NCBI GenBank assembly: GCA_016702545.1
Contig: JADJDT010000016.1
Location: 83,077-147,076, forward strand
DNA from: Pseudomonadota bacterium
Lineage (GTDB): Bacteria > Myxococcota_A > Polyangia > GCA-2747355
Length of the DNA: 64,000 bases
Reading direction: 5' to 3'
Positions 11,737-19,479 of this stretch are shown piece by piece. The notes below the pieces were generated by a model, which worked only from the letters and a program-made list of their open reading frames with translations, was not told the origin of the DNA and did no database searches. A program made the translations under genes and the position numbers. The first letter of the stretch is position 1. Each line of letters starts with the position of its first letter.

Positions 11737-13228
11737 ATGCTGGGCGGCGTGGAGCCCGTCAACGAGGGTAGCGGCGCCGAAGGGAGCGCGGACGCGGCCG
11801 GGGGCGTGGACCTGGCGCAGGTGTTCTGGTCGGCCGCCGGGACCTTTCCCGCCGGTGCCTCACCGCGTGAAGTGGCGCGCCGCGCTTGTGCGGCGCTGGA
11901 GGCGCTGCAAGCGGGACGACTGGGCGGGGCGCCAGGGACCGCCGGCGTACGCGGTGCCGGCGCGCTGCTCGCCGAGCTGGCAGAGGGTGGCATCGGGCCG
12001 TATGCGGCGCCAGAGATGGTGCGCGGCGATGCCTGCGACGAGCGGGCGCTGGTCTTCGCGGTGGGCGTGCTGCTCTTCGAGCGGCTGACCGCGCACCACC
12101 CCTTCGGCAGCACGCAGGACGTGCGCGTCGCCCGCTTGCGGCGCGGCGAGCTCGGCTCGGGCGTCAACTACTTCCCCGCCGTCCCGGGTCAGCTCCGCGC
12201 GATCCTGCTGCGCGCCATGGGGCCCTTTCCCGAGGTGCGCTACGACGGCCTGGCGGCCCTGCACGCGGATCTCTCGCGCTTCGCCGACAGCGGTGGCGAG
12301 GCGAGCGCTGACGGCGCCCGCAAGTCCCGTGCGACTGCGAGCAGTCCCGCGCTGCGTGCGGTGGCAGCGCCGCCCGCCCCGTTGCGGGCAGATCCGTCGG
12401 CGGCGAGCGCCGCGCGCCCCGAGCCACGCGCGCCGCAGCGCGCGGAGGGGCGCGGCGCAGCGCCCGTCGCGCCACCGCCGCCGCGTGCGCCCGCGACGCC
12501 AGCGGGCGCCCTCGCCGCCGCTCCGGCAGCCAGCGCGGCGGGCGTTCGCGCCGCGCTGCCCCGCTGGCTGGTGCCTGCGGTCAGCTTTCTCGCGGGCGTG
12601 GCGGTGGCGACGGCGGTGCTGGTGCTCGCGGGCCCCACGCGCCAGGGCCCACCTGGCAGCCCCGTAGCAGCCCTGCGCGCGCCCGTGGTCCCACCCGTGC
12701 GCGCCGCCCCGCGCCCGGCCCAGCCGGCGGCCGGCGACGGCGGCGACGGCGGTGACGGCGGCGACAGCCGCTGCGCCCGGCGCCCAGGTCGCCCTCGCCA
12801 CCGAGCGGTCCGGGGTCCGCCCGGTGAGCGACCGGGCGCCGCTCCCCGCCGGTCCCGGTCGCCTCCCGGCGGAGGGCGAGCCCGGACCGATCGCGGCGGC
12901 GCGGCGGGTGTTGGCGTGGGTCCGGCGCTGTGGCGTGCAGGCCCCGGGCGCGCGCCTGCGGATCGCCGTCTACGCCCAGGCGTCCGGTCGGGTGGTGCGC
13001 GGCTTCGTACGCGGGGACGACGTGGGCCCGGCGCAGGTCGCCTGCATCCGCTCGCGGTTGCGCGGCCTGGACCTCGGGCTGCGCTTGCCCGCCGACGACT
13101 TTGTCGAATGGGCGGTGCGCTTGCGGGCCAGCGCCGCCTTGGACGAGGTGCGCGTGCTTCGCCCGCGCCAATGGGTCAACGCGCCAGCGGCACCACACAG
13201 GCTGGTTCGTCGTGTCGGGGGTCGTTGA
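11737..13228 (+). CDS. Kinase-like membrane protein lacking the catalytic half (one frameshift)
   Basis: ~497 residues. Residues ~75-190 resemble the C-lobe of a Hanks kinase: GIGPYAAPEMVRGDACDERALVFAVGVLLFERLTAHHPF recalls the APE motif and helix F/G region. No glycine loop, catalytic Lys, HRD or DFG is seen upstream, so it is probably a pseudokinase remnant. A Pro/Ala/Arg-rich linker leads to one membrane helix (VPAVSFLAGVAVATAVLVLA). The frame changes once at about 12745-12780 in a GGCGAC repeat. The restored C-terminus (QVALATERSGVRPVSDRAPL ... LRIAVYAQASGRVVRGFVRG ... DFVEWAVRLRAS) is a ~150-residue extracytoplasmic domain I do not recognise. The 3' end overlaps the convergent SRAP gene by ~50 bp. 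Confidence 0.6.
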
Positions 13229-13855
13229 CGTGGCGACCGACAGCGACGGCCTGCAGCAGGTCGTCCGGTGCCGGGGCGAGCAGCGTCGCTAGCGTGGCCA
13301 GGGCCGGGCCGCTCGTCGGCGCGAGCCAGCGGGCGTAGTCGGCGGGGCTGAGGATCACCGGCATCCGCTGGTGGATCGGCCGCACGAGCGCGTTGGCCGT
13401 GGTGGTGATGATGGCGCAGCTCTCGATGGCCGCGCCGCCGGTCCCGGCCGTCCAGCGCTCCCACAGACCAGCGAAGGCCAGCGGGCCGCCGTCACGGCGT
13501 CGCACCCAGTAGGGCTGCTTGCCGGCCGGGCCGCGCTGCCACTCGTAGAAGCCATCGGCGAGCAAGAGACAACGCCGCCGCCGCCAAGCCTGGCGAAAGA
13601 AGGGCTTCTCGTCGACGGTCTCGGCGCGCGCGTTGATCGGTCGTGAGCCGCGCGCGGATCGCTGACCCACGCGGGCAGGAGGCCCCAGACGACCTCGGCC
13701 AGCTCTTGCCGCGCCTCGTCGTCCAGTCGGATGATCGGCACGCGCTGCGAGGGTGCGACATTGAAGCGCACGCGCAGCGCGCCAGCGAGGGCGGGCAAGG
13801 CGAAGTGTCGTGCCAGGGTCGTCGCGTCACTGGTGATCGTGTAGCGGCCGCACAT
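13176..13855 (-). CDS. SRAP-family (YedK/HMCES) abasic-site DNA-protein crosslink protein (one frameshift)
   Basis: The protein starts MCGRYTITS; Cys2, exposed after Met removal, forms the thiazolidine crosslink with abasic sites in single-stranded DNA. Other signatures are present: FNVAPSQRVPIIR, WGLLPAW, INARAETVDEKPFFR (conserved Asn), ADGFYEW (catalytic Glu) and IHQRMPVIL (His). The frame shifts once at ~13648-13657, in a CGCGCGCGG run, between WGLLPAWVSDPR and GSRPINARAET; one missing base explains it. Intact length is ~225 residues, normal for the family. All key residues survive, so the gene is probably functional. It protects abasic sites during replication and is often found in SOS regulons. 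Confidence 0.87.
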
Positions 13856-13861
13856 CGGACG

Positions 13862-15628
13862 CTAGCGGCGACGCCGCAGCAGCCGCTGGGCGGAGCTCAT
13901 CGCGCGCAGCAGCAGCAACCCGCAGACGCCGGCCGCGAGCCCGAGCCCGAGCGCCCAGTCGCGCAGGCCGCGCTCGTGCAGGCGCAGCGCGCCGAAGCCG
14001 CTGGCGAGGCCCAGCGCCGTGTAGATCAGCTCGTGGACCAGCAGCAGGTAGAGCGGCGCGGACTCGTCGCGCCCGACGAGCTGGATCTGCAGCTCGCCCT
14101 GGAGCGCCCGGCTCATGAACTTGCGCAGCTCGGCGGGTAGCGCGACCGCAGCCAGCGCCGCGTCGCGGCCCGCGTCGAGCACGAAGCGCGACCAGTCGCC
14201 GTCCTTGCCGAGCACAAAGCGCTCCAGGTGCGGCGAGATCACCGTCATCGGGTTGAGCTCCGGGTCGAGCTCGGTGCAGAGGCCCGTCAGCAGCAGGACC
14301 GTGCGCTCGAGCACGATCCATTCCTTGGGCACGTGGAAGGTATCGGTGATGTCACCGAGCGAGATGTTCATTTGGCGCAGATCGGCCAGGTTCTGCAGCC
14401 CGCGTTGGGGATCGAAGCGGATGTCCTTGAGGTTGAAGCTGTCGAGCTGGATCTCGCGCTGGAAGCGCCCGTGCAGGTACTCGACCACGCGGTCGTAGAT
14501 CCGCGGATCCGCGTCGTGGGCGATGAAGCCCATCTCGTGCAGCGCGGCGATGATGCGTGGCGTATCGCGGCGCACCGCCGCCTGCAACGCCTGCACGATG
14601 CCGTGGCGCATCTTCTCCGACAGCACGCCGACGGCGCCGAAGTCGACGAAGGTGATCACCGGTCCGGCGCTGACGAGGATGTTCCCCGGGTGCGGATCGG
14701 CGTGATAGATGCCGTAGTCGAAGATCTGCCGGCAGTAGGCTTCGATCAGCGGTCGCGCCAAGGCGCGCGGATCGACGCCGAGCTGTCGCAGGCCGGCCAG
14801 GTCGTTGACCTTCACGCCCTCGACGAAATCGGTGGTCAGCACGCGCCGCGTGGTCAGCTCGCGCACCACGCGCGGGAAGTGCACCTCGCGGCTATCGGCG
14901 AAGATCGCGCCGATCTGCTCGGCGTGACGAGCCTCGGCGGTGAAGTCGAGCTCTTGCAGGATCAGCGCACGGATCTCGCTGTAAACAGCATCGAGGCCCG
15001 GGTAGTGGATGAAGTGCTGCACCAGGCGGAAGATGCGCCGCAAGGTCGCCAGATCGGCGCGCACGACCTGCTCGATGTCGGGGTACTGCACCTTGACGGC
15101 GACGCGCTGTCCGCCCCGCAGCCGCGCGGCGTGGACCTGACCGATGCTGGCGCTGGCGATCGGTGTGCGTTCGAAGGACTCGAACAGCTCGGCGGGGCCG
15201 CGACCTTCGAACTCGTCCCGGATGCGCTGCTCGATCGCCTCGAAGGGGCGAGCCGGCACCTTGTCCTGCAGCGCGGCGAGCTCGGCGCGGAAGGCCCGGG
15301 GCAGCAGGTTGGTCATGATGCTGAAGAGCTGGCCGACCTTGATGTAGAGCCCCTGCAGCTCGACGATGGCGCGATAGATGCGGCGGGCGTTGCGCGCGTG
15401 GGCCGCTTCGGTGCGGCGGCGCAGCACGGCCTCGGTGCGCCAGCGGCGCGAGAAGCCCAGCCAGAGGTAGGAGCCGAGGACCACGACCGTGACGAAATGG
15501 GCCTTGATCACGCGCCAGGCGCTGACCACGGGCCAGCGCCGTGGCGAGGGGTGCTGCGAGCGCGACTGCGCGGCAGTGGGGGCACTGGGTGGCGCCGAGA
15601 CGGTGGCGGTGGCGCTAGGTTGCGGCAT
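13862..15628 (-). CDS. ABC1/AarF/UbiB-family atypical kinase, membrane-anchored
   Basis: 588 residues, intact. UbiB-family signatures are present: the KxGQ motif in YIKVGQLFSIMTNLLP, the Ala-rich loop replacing a glycine loop in PIASASIGQVHAARL, VAVKVQYPDIE with the ATP-binding Lys, Glu in LDFTAEARHAEQI, YHADPHPGNIL catalytic loop and FVDFGAVG metal Asp. There is an N-terminal hydrophobic stretch (VTVVVLGSYLWLGF) and two C-terminal membrane segments (PLYLLLVHELIYTALGLASGF; LGLGLAAGVCGLLLLRA), the typical tail of the family. Members are needed for ubiquinone synthesis or lipid homeostasis and act as ATPases. No ubiquinone genes are nearby, so the specific role is open. Confidence 0.92.
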   Translation of the reverse strand: MPQPSATATVSAPPSAPTAAQSRSQHPSPRRWPVVSAWRVIKAHFVTVVVLGSYLWLGFSRRWRTEAVLRRRTEAAHARNARRIYRAIVELQGLYIKVGQLFSIMTNLLPRAFRAELAALQDKVPARPFEAIEQRIRDEFEGRGPAELFESFERTPIASASIGQVHAARLRGGQRVAVKVQYPDIEQVVRADLATLRRIFRLVQHFIHYPGLDAVYSEIRALILQELDFTAEARHAEQIGAIFADSREVHFPRVVRELTTRRVLTTDFVEGVKVNDLAGLRQLGVDPRALARPLIEAYCRQIFDYGIYHADPHPGNILVSAGPVITFVDFGAVGVLSEKMRHGIVQALQAAVRRDTPRIIAALHEMGFIAHDADPRIYDRVVEYLHGRFQREIQLDSFNLKDIRFDPQRGLQNLADLRQMNISLGDITDTFHVPKEWIVLERTVLLLTGLCTELDPELNPMTVISPHLERFVLGKDGDWSRFVLDAGRDAALAAVALPAELRKFMSRALQGELQIQLVGRDESAPLYLLLVHELIYTALGLASGFGALRLHERGLRDWALGLGLAAGVCGLLLLRAMSSAQRLLRRRR

Positions 15629-15944
15629 GGCGTCGGCGGGGATGATAGCTCAGGCGCGCGCGCGCTTCACGGCCGATGTCGCGTGGCCGGCTCTGCGGGC
15701 GGCCGACGGGCAGCATGCGCCCTGTGCGCGGGGGAGGGGCTGGTTGCTACGTCCGCCGGCGCGCTCTAACACTACTGTGTCGGATTTCGGACCGAGCCTG
15801 GCGAAGGGCTGGACAGGCGGAAGCGAGGAGGAGGTTGCTGTTGGAAGCGACCGACGAGCCGCAAGCGATTTCGAGAACGAGCCGAGGCGACGGAGGAGAG
15901 ATCCGACACGAGCTCGCCGCTCATCCACTCGATGGAGCGAAGCG
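15629..15944. other. Intergenic region between divergent genes
   Basis: About 316 bp between the UbiB-family gene and the gene at 15945. No conserved coding, RNA fold or repeat recognised. It must contain the promoters of both genes; no convincing -35/-10 pair is visible. Confidence 0.4.
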
Positions 15945-16478
15945 ATGGGCCAGTGGGAGCAGCCAGAGTCGGGCGCTGGTGGGGGAAGCGCTGAGGAGGG
16001 TGGGCGACTGCGCGACGAGCCCCTGCGCCAGCGGCTCGAGGCGCTGGTGCCCGACGTGCTGCGGCGCACGCTCTACGCCGGGCTCGGTGCGATCTTCACC
16101 TCCGAGGACAGCATCCGGCGGCTGGCTCAGGACTTCTCGCTGCCGAAGGACGTGGCGGGCTACCTGGTGGGGCAGGCGCAGACGACGAAGAGCGAGCTGG
16201 TGCGCCTGGTCGCGGCCGAGGTCCGGCGCGTGCTCGAGGGGATGCGACTCAACGAGGAGCTGCAGCGCCTGTTGGCCAGCATGACGATTGAGCTGCGCAC
16301 GGAGGTGCGCTTTGTGCCCAACGAAGAGCGCCTGGAGCCGCAAATCAAGCACAAGGTCAACGTCCGCGAGGGGCGGCGAGCGAAGCCGACCGAGGTCATC
16401 AGCCAATCGCCGTCGCCAGCGGAGGCGGTAGCTCCCGATCCGGCGGCTGCGCCGACGCCCGACGACGCGGTGCCCTAA
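15945..16478 (+). CDS. Conserved-looking helical cytoplasmic protein, unknown function
   Basis: 177 residues from ATG 15945 with GGAG eight bases upstream; the open frame extends further 5' but is not protein-like. Residues 35-130 are a well-formed helical segment (LVPDVLRRTLYAGLGAIFTSEDSIRRLAQDFSLPKDVAGYLVGQ cut by turns; then LVRLVAAEVRRVLEGMRLNEELQRLLASM and MTIELRTEVRFVPNEE). The C-terminus is Pro/Ala-rich and disordered. It has no signal or membrane segment. I recognise no named family; the pattern recalls small poly-helix proteins often found in myxobacteria. Its stop overlaps the convergent DUF192 gene by 4 bp. Confidence 0.75.
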   Translation: MGQWEQPESGAGGGSAEEGGRLRDEPLRQRLEALVPDVLRRTLYAGLGAIFTSEDSIRRLAQDFSLPKDVAGYLVGQAQTTKSELVRLVAAEVRRVLEGMRLNEELQRLLASMTIELRTEVRFVPNEERLEPQIKHKVNVREGRRAKPTEVISQSPSPAEAVAPDPAAAPTPDDAVP

Positions 16479-16960
16479 GGACCCTCCAGCTGCAGCTCGA
16501 AGGCTGTGCCCTCCGTGATGCCGCGGGCGCTGGCGAAGCCGCCGGCGACCTCGACCACCGCCAGGGACGCGCGCCCGACGTCGCGCGGCGTCAGGGTCAG
16601 GGGCTCGGCGTTTCGCACCACGCCGACGACCCTGTCGCGGCCATCGATGAAGATCATGTCGAGCGGTAGCAGCGTATTCTTCATCCAGAACGGGTGCGGC
16701 TCTTCACGCTCGAAGAGAAAGATCATCCCGGCGTCGGCGGCGAGCTGGCGGCGGAACATCAGCCCACGGGCCCGTGCGGCGGGGCTGCGGGCGACCTCCA
16801 CCCGCACGCGCACGGTGCGCCCCGGTGGGTGGAAGATGGCCACGGCGAGCGGCAACGCCGCGTCCGGGCGGTGCTGGGGTGTCGGAGCGTGCGTCGAGCA
16901 GGCGCCGGTCGTCAGCGTCAGCGCGGCGGCCAGCGCGCCGTGGACCCATGCTATCTTCAC
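16475..16960 (-). CDS. DUF192-family lipoprotein
   Basis: 161 residues. An N-terminal signal ends in a lipobox-like LTTGAC (Cys21). The DUF192 core follows: VRVEVARSPAARARGLMFRRQLAADAGMIFLFE, HPFWMKNTLLPLDMIFIDGRDRVVGV and GRASLAVVEVAGGFASARGI. The Met-Lys-Asn-Thr and Leu-Pro-Leu-Asp blocks are family hallmarks. Members are small beta-barrel-like secreted proteins of unknown biochemical role. It is divergent from the hemD-like gene, with only ~31 bp between starts, so the promoters overlap. Confidence 0.9.
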   Translation of the reverse strand: MKIAWVHGALAAALTLTTGACSTHAPTPQHRPDAALPLAVAIFHPPGRTVRVRVEVARSPAARARGLMFRRQLAADAGMIFLFEREEPHPFWMKNTLLPLDMIFIDGRDRVVGVVRNAEPLTLTPRDVGRASLAVVEVAGGFASARGITEGTAFELQLEGP

Positions 16961-16991
16961 GGCGCCAAACTAGCACAGGCGCGGGCCTCGC

Positions 16992-18179
16992 GTGGACCAA
17001 CTCGAAAGCCATAGCTCGCCGGTCGGGCACCTCGCCGTCGTTGGCGCAGGCCCGGGCGCCCATGACCTGATCACCGTTCGCGGCCGCCGCCTGCTGCGCG
17101 CGGCGCAGCTGCTGCTGCACCCAGTGGACTGTGGTGCGGCGCTGCTCGGTGAGGCGCCGGCGCTGACGGAGCGCTGGTGCGACGAGGGCCAGCCCGAGCT
17201 GCTGCAGCGGGCGCTGGCGGCGGCGCAGGGCGGTCGCCGCGTGGTTTGGCTGCTGGCGGGCGAGGCGATCGACGGGGGACGCCTGCCGGCGCTGCGTGCG
17301 GCCTGCGCGGCGACGTCGCTGCGACTGACCGTGGTGCCGGGCGTCGGCGTCGCGGCGCTGGGCAGCGGAGGTCCACTCGAGGGGCGCCGCATCCTCGTCA
17401 CGCGGGCGCGGCACCAGGCGGCGGAGACCTGCGCGCTGCTCGAGGACCGCGGTGCGCTGGCGCTGACGATGCCGACGCTGGCTGTCGTGCCGCCCCCGGA
17501 CCCGGCGCCCTTGCTGTCCGCGGTGGGCGCGCTCGCCAGCTACCAGCGCCTGATCTTGACCAGCGCGAACGCGGTCACCGCGCTGGCGCAGACCCTGGAG
17601 CAACTGGGATTGGACGCTCGCGTGCTGGCCGGCGTCGACGTATGCGCCGTTGGACCGGCCACCGCCGCGCGCCTGCAACAGCTCGGCGTGCGGGCCGATC
17701 GGGTGGCGACAGACCACCGCGCCGAGGGCCTGCTGGCGCTGCTGCCGGCGACGCTCGTCAGGGGTGAGCGGGTGCTGCTGTTGCGCGCGGCCCGGGCGCG
17801 CGAGCTTCTGCCCGACACCCTGCGGCTGCGCGGCGCGCAGGTCGACGTCGTCACAGCCTACGTCACCACCCTCCCGCCGCCCGAGCAATGGCAGGCCGGT
17901 CTGGCCGCACTGCGCGCGCGCCAGGTCGATGCCGTGCTCTTCACCAGCGCCTCGACGGCCGAGCATTTCTCGCGCATCGTCGGCGCCGAGCTGTCGGCAC
18001 TGCTCACCGGCTTGACGGTGGCGGCGATCGGGCCGATTACCGCGGCCGCGTGCCGGGCCTTGGGCCTTACAGTGGCGGTGAGCCCGCCGAGCTTCACGCT
18101 GCCGGCCCTGGTGGCGGCGCTGGAGCAGCACTTTTCCGCGTGCGAGCCGACGGTACCGTCGGTGGCTCGTGCGCACTAG
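16992..18179 (+). CDS. HemD-like uroporphyrinogen-III synthase fused to truncated SUMT-like domain
   Basis: 395 residues from GTG 16992. Residues ~12-120 resemble the first part of a uroporphyrinogen-III methyltransferase: LAVVGAGPGAHDLITVRG, AAQLLLHPVD for the usual ADVVLYD, and VVPGVG. The family's RLKGGDPF motif reads VVWLLAGEAIDGGR, and the second half of the ~240-residue fold is missing. Residues ~130-380 are a HemD domain: LEGRRILVTRARHQAAETCALLEDRGA, LILTSANAVTALAQTL, CAVGPATAARLQQLGV, DAVLFTSASTAEHF and VAAIGPITAAACRALGL. HemD closes hydroxymethylbilane to uroporphyrinogen III. The next gene, hemB-like, begins 11 bp after the stop. Normal SUMT activity seems unlikely. Confidence 0.85.
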   Translation: MDQLESHSSPVGHLAVVGAGPGAHDLITVRGRRLLRAAQLLLHPVDCGAALLGEAPALTERWCDEGQPELLQRALAAAQGGRRVVWLLAGEAIDGGRLPALRAACAATSLRLTVVPGVGVAALGSGGPLEGRRILVTRARHQAAETCALLEDRGALALTMPTLAVVPPPDPAPLLSAVGALASYQRLILTSANAVTALAQTLEQLGLDARVLAGVDVCAVGPATAARLQQLGVRADRVATDHRAEGLLALLPATLVRGERVLLLRAARARELLPDTLRLRGAQVDVVTAYVTTLPPPEQWQAGLAALRARQVDAVLFTSASTAEHFSRIVGAELSALLTGLTVAAIGPITAAACRALGLTVAVSPPSFTLPALVAALEQHFSACEPTVPSVARAH

Positions 18180-18190
18180 ACGGAGTCGAA

Positions 18191-19168
18191 ATGCACTTCC
18201 CCGAGTATCGGGCGCGTCGCACGCGCCGCAAGCTGAACGCCCGGCGGCTGATGCGCGAGACGGCGATCGACGTCGGCCAGCTGATCGCCCCCTTGTTCGT
18301 CGTCGAGGGCCAGAACCGGGAGCAGCCGCTGGACGCGCTGCCGGGTGTGTCGGCCTACTCGGTCGATCGCCTGGTCGAGGTGGCCGCGGAGCTGCAGCGG
18401 CGGGGCGTGGGTACCGTTTGGCTCGCGGCGCAAGTGGGGCAGCGCGACGAGCTCGCCCGCGCCGCCGTCGACAAGCGCGGTCTCATCCCGGCGGCGCTGG
18501 CGCAGCTGCGCGCCACGGCGCCCGAGCTGGTCTTGTTCTCTGACCTCGACTTGACGCCCTTCACCACCCACGGGCATCCCGGCGTGCTGCGTAACCAGGA
18601 GCTGGACAACGACGCCACGCTCGAGCTGCTGACCGAGGCCGCCCTGCTGCACGGGCGGGCCGGGGCCGACTTCGTGGTCACCTCGGGCGCGGTCGACGGC
18701 GAGGTCGCGCTGGTGCGCGACGCGCTCGACGAGGAAGGCCTCGACGATGTCGGCATCATCGCGCGGGCGGTGACCTTCGCCTCGGCCTTTAGCGCCGGCG
18801 GGTGGCATCGGCTCGGCGAGAGCGCACCGGTCGACGTACGCGGCTATCGCCTCGATCCGGCGAACGCCCGCGAGGCGCTGCGCGAGGCCTCGCTCGATGC
18901 CGACGAGGGCGCCGACGCGCTGGTCGTCTGTCCGGCGCTGCCCAGTCTCGATGTGATCGCGATGCTGGTCGAAGAGCTCGATCTGCCGCTGCTCGCCGCC
19001 GAGGGCAGCGGCGAGCACCGCCTGCGCTGTGCCGCCAACGAGCGTGGCTGGCTCGACGGCGACCGGGCCCTGCTCGAGCAGCTCGTCTGCCTGAAGCGCG
19101 CTGGAGCCGCCGCGGTCGCCAGCTTCAGCGCGGGCGAGGCCGCGCGGTTGTTGACCCGGGCGCCCTGA
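18191..19168 (+). CDS. hemB: HemB-like protein (porphobilinogen synthase fold) without catalytic lysines
   Basis: 325 residues from ATG 18191, with GGAG six bases upstream. It aligns without large gaps to ALA dehydratase: PLFVVEGQNREQPLDALPGVSAYS, THGHPGVLRNQELDNDATLELL, ADFVVTSGAVDGEVALVRDAL, RLDPANAREALREASLDADEGAD, and SGEHRLRC. But the two Schiff-base lysines are replaced. By alignment from memory with E. coli Lys195 and Lys247, residue 195 is Thr (RAVTFASAF for YSTKFASSF) and 247 is Cys (VVCPALPSLDV for MVKPAGAYLDI). The metal-binding Cys triad is also gone (LDLTPFTTHGHPG), and the FYGPFR block reads FSAGGWHR. Such a protein should not make porphobilinogen. The open frame and normal length argue against decay. 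Confidence 0.88.
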   Translation: MHFPEYRARRTRRKLNARRLMRETAIDVGQLIAPLFVVEGQNREQPLDALPGVSAYSVDRLVEVAAELQRRGVGTVWLAAQVGQRDELARAAVDKRGLIPAALAQLRATAPELVLFSDLDLTPFTTHGHPGVLRNQELDNDATLELLTEAALLHGRAGADFVVTSGAVDGEVALVRDALDEEGLDDVGIIARAVTFASAFSAGGWHRLGESAPVDVRGYRLDPANAREALREASLDADEGADALVVCPALPSLDVIAMLVEELDLPLLAAEGSGEHRLRCAANERGWLDGDRALLEQLVCLKRAGAAAVASFSAGEAARLLTRAP

Positions 19169-19179
19169 TCGCCGCCGCC

Positions 19180-19442
19180 TAGGAGCCTGTCGGGAAATTG
19201 CTGCGCCACCCGACCGCCGCGTTACCGCGGCGCGCTCGCGCCCGTCGCTCGCCCTGCGGGCTCGTTCTTCGGCACCAGTGGGCCGAAGTGCGGCTGTGCT
19301 CCGGTGCTCACGTACCAGCCCGTACGTTCCGCTCCGGTGAACCCCTCGCCTGCGGCTCGGCGGGCGGCGCCTGGCTGTCGCCAGGCTGGCAGCGCCGCGC
19401 CTTGCGCTCGGGCGGCTCGCGACATTTCCCGACAGGCTCCTA
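19180..19442. repeat. MITE/REP-like element with perfect 19-bp terminal inverted repeats
   Basis: TAGGAGCCTGTCGGGAAAT at 19180-19198 is matched exactly as its reverse complement at 19424-19442. It lies between the convergent hemB-like and kinase genes. Inside are CCGCGTTACCGCGGCGCGC (19217-19235) and GCGCCGCGCCTTGC (19392-19405), both also present in the element at 26258. No coding capacity. It may act as a two-way terminator or be a non-autonomous mobile element. Confidence 0.85.
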
Positions 19443-19479
19443 GTGCTGCAGCGCCAGCAGCGCGCGTCAGTGGCGCGCG

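Noticed and set aside
13862..15769. Plus-strand frame of 513 codons opposite the UbiB gene
   Set aside because: A shadow frame; the UbiB motifs on the other strand are complete.
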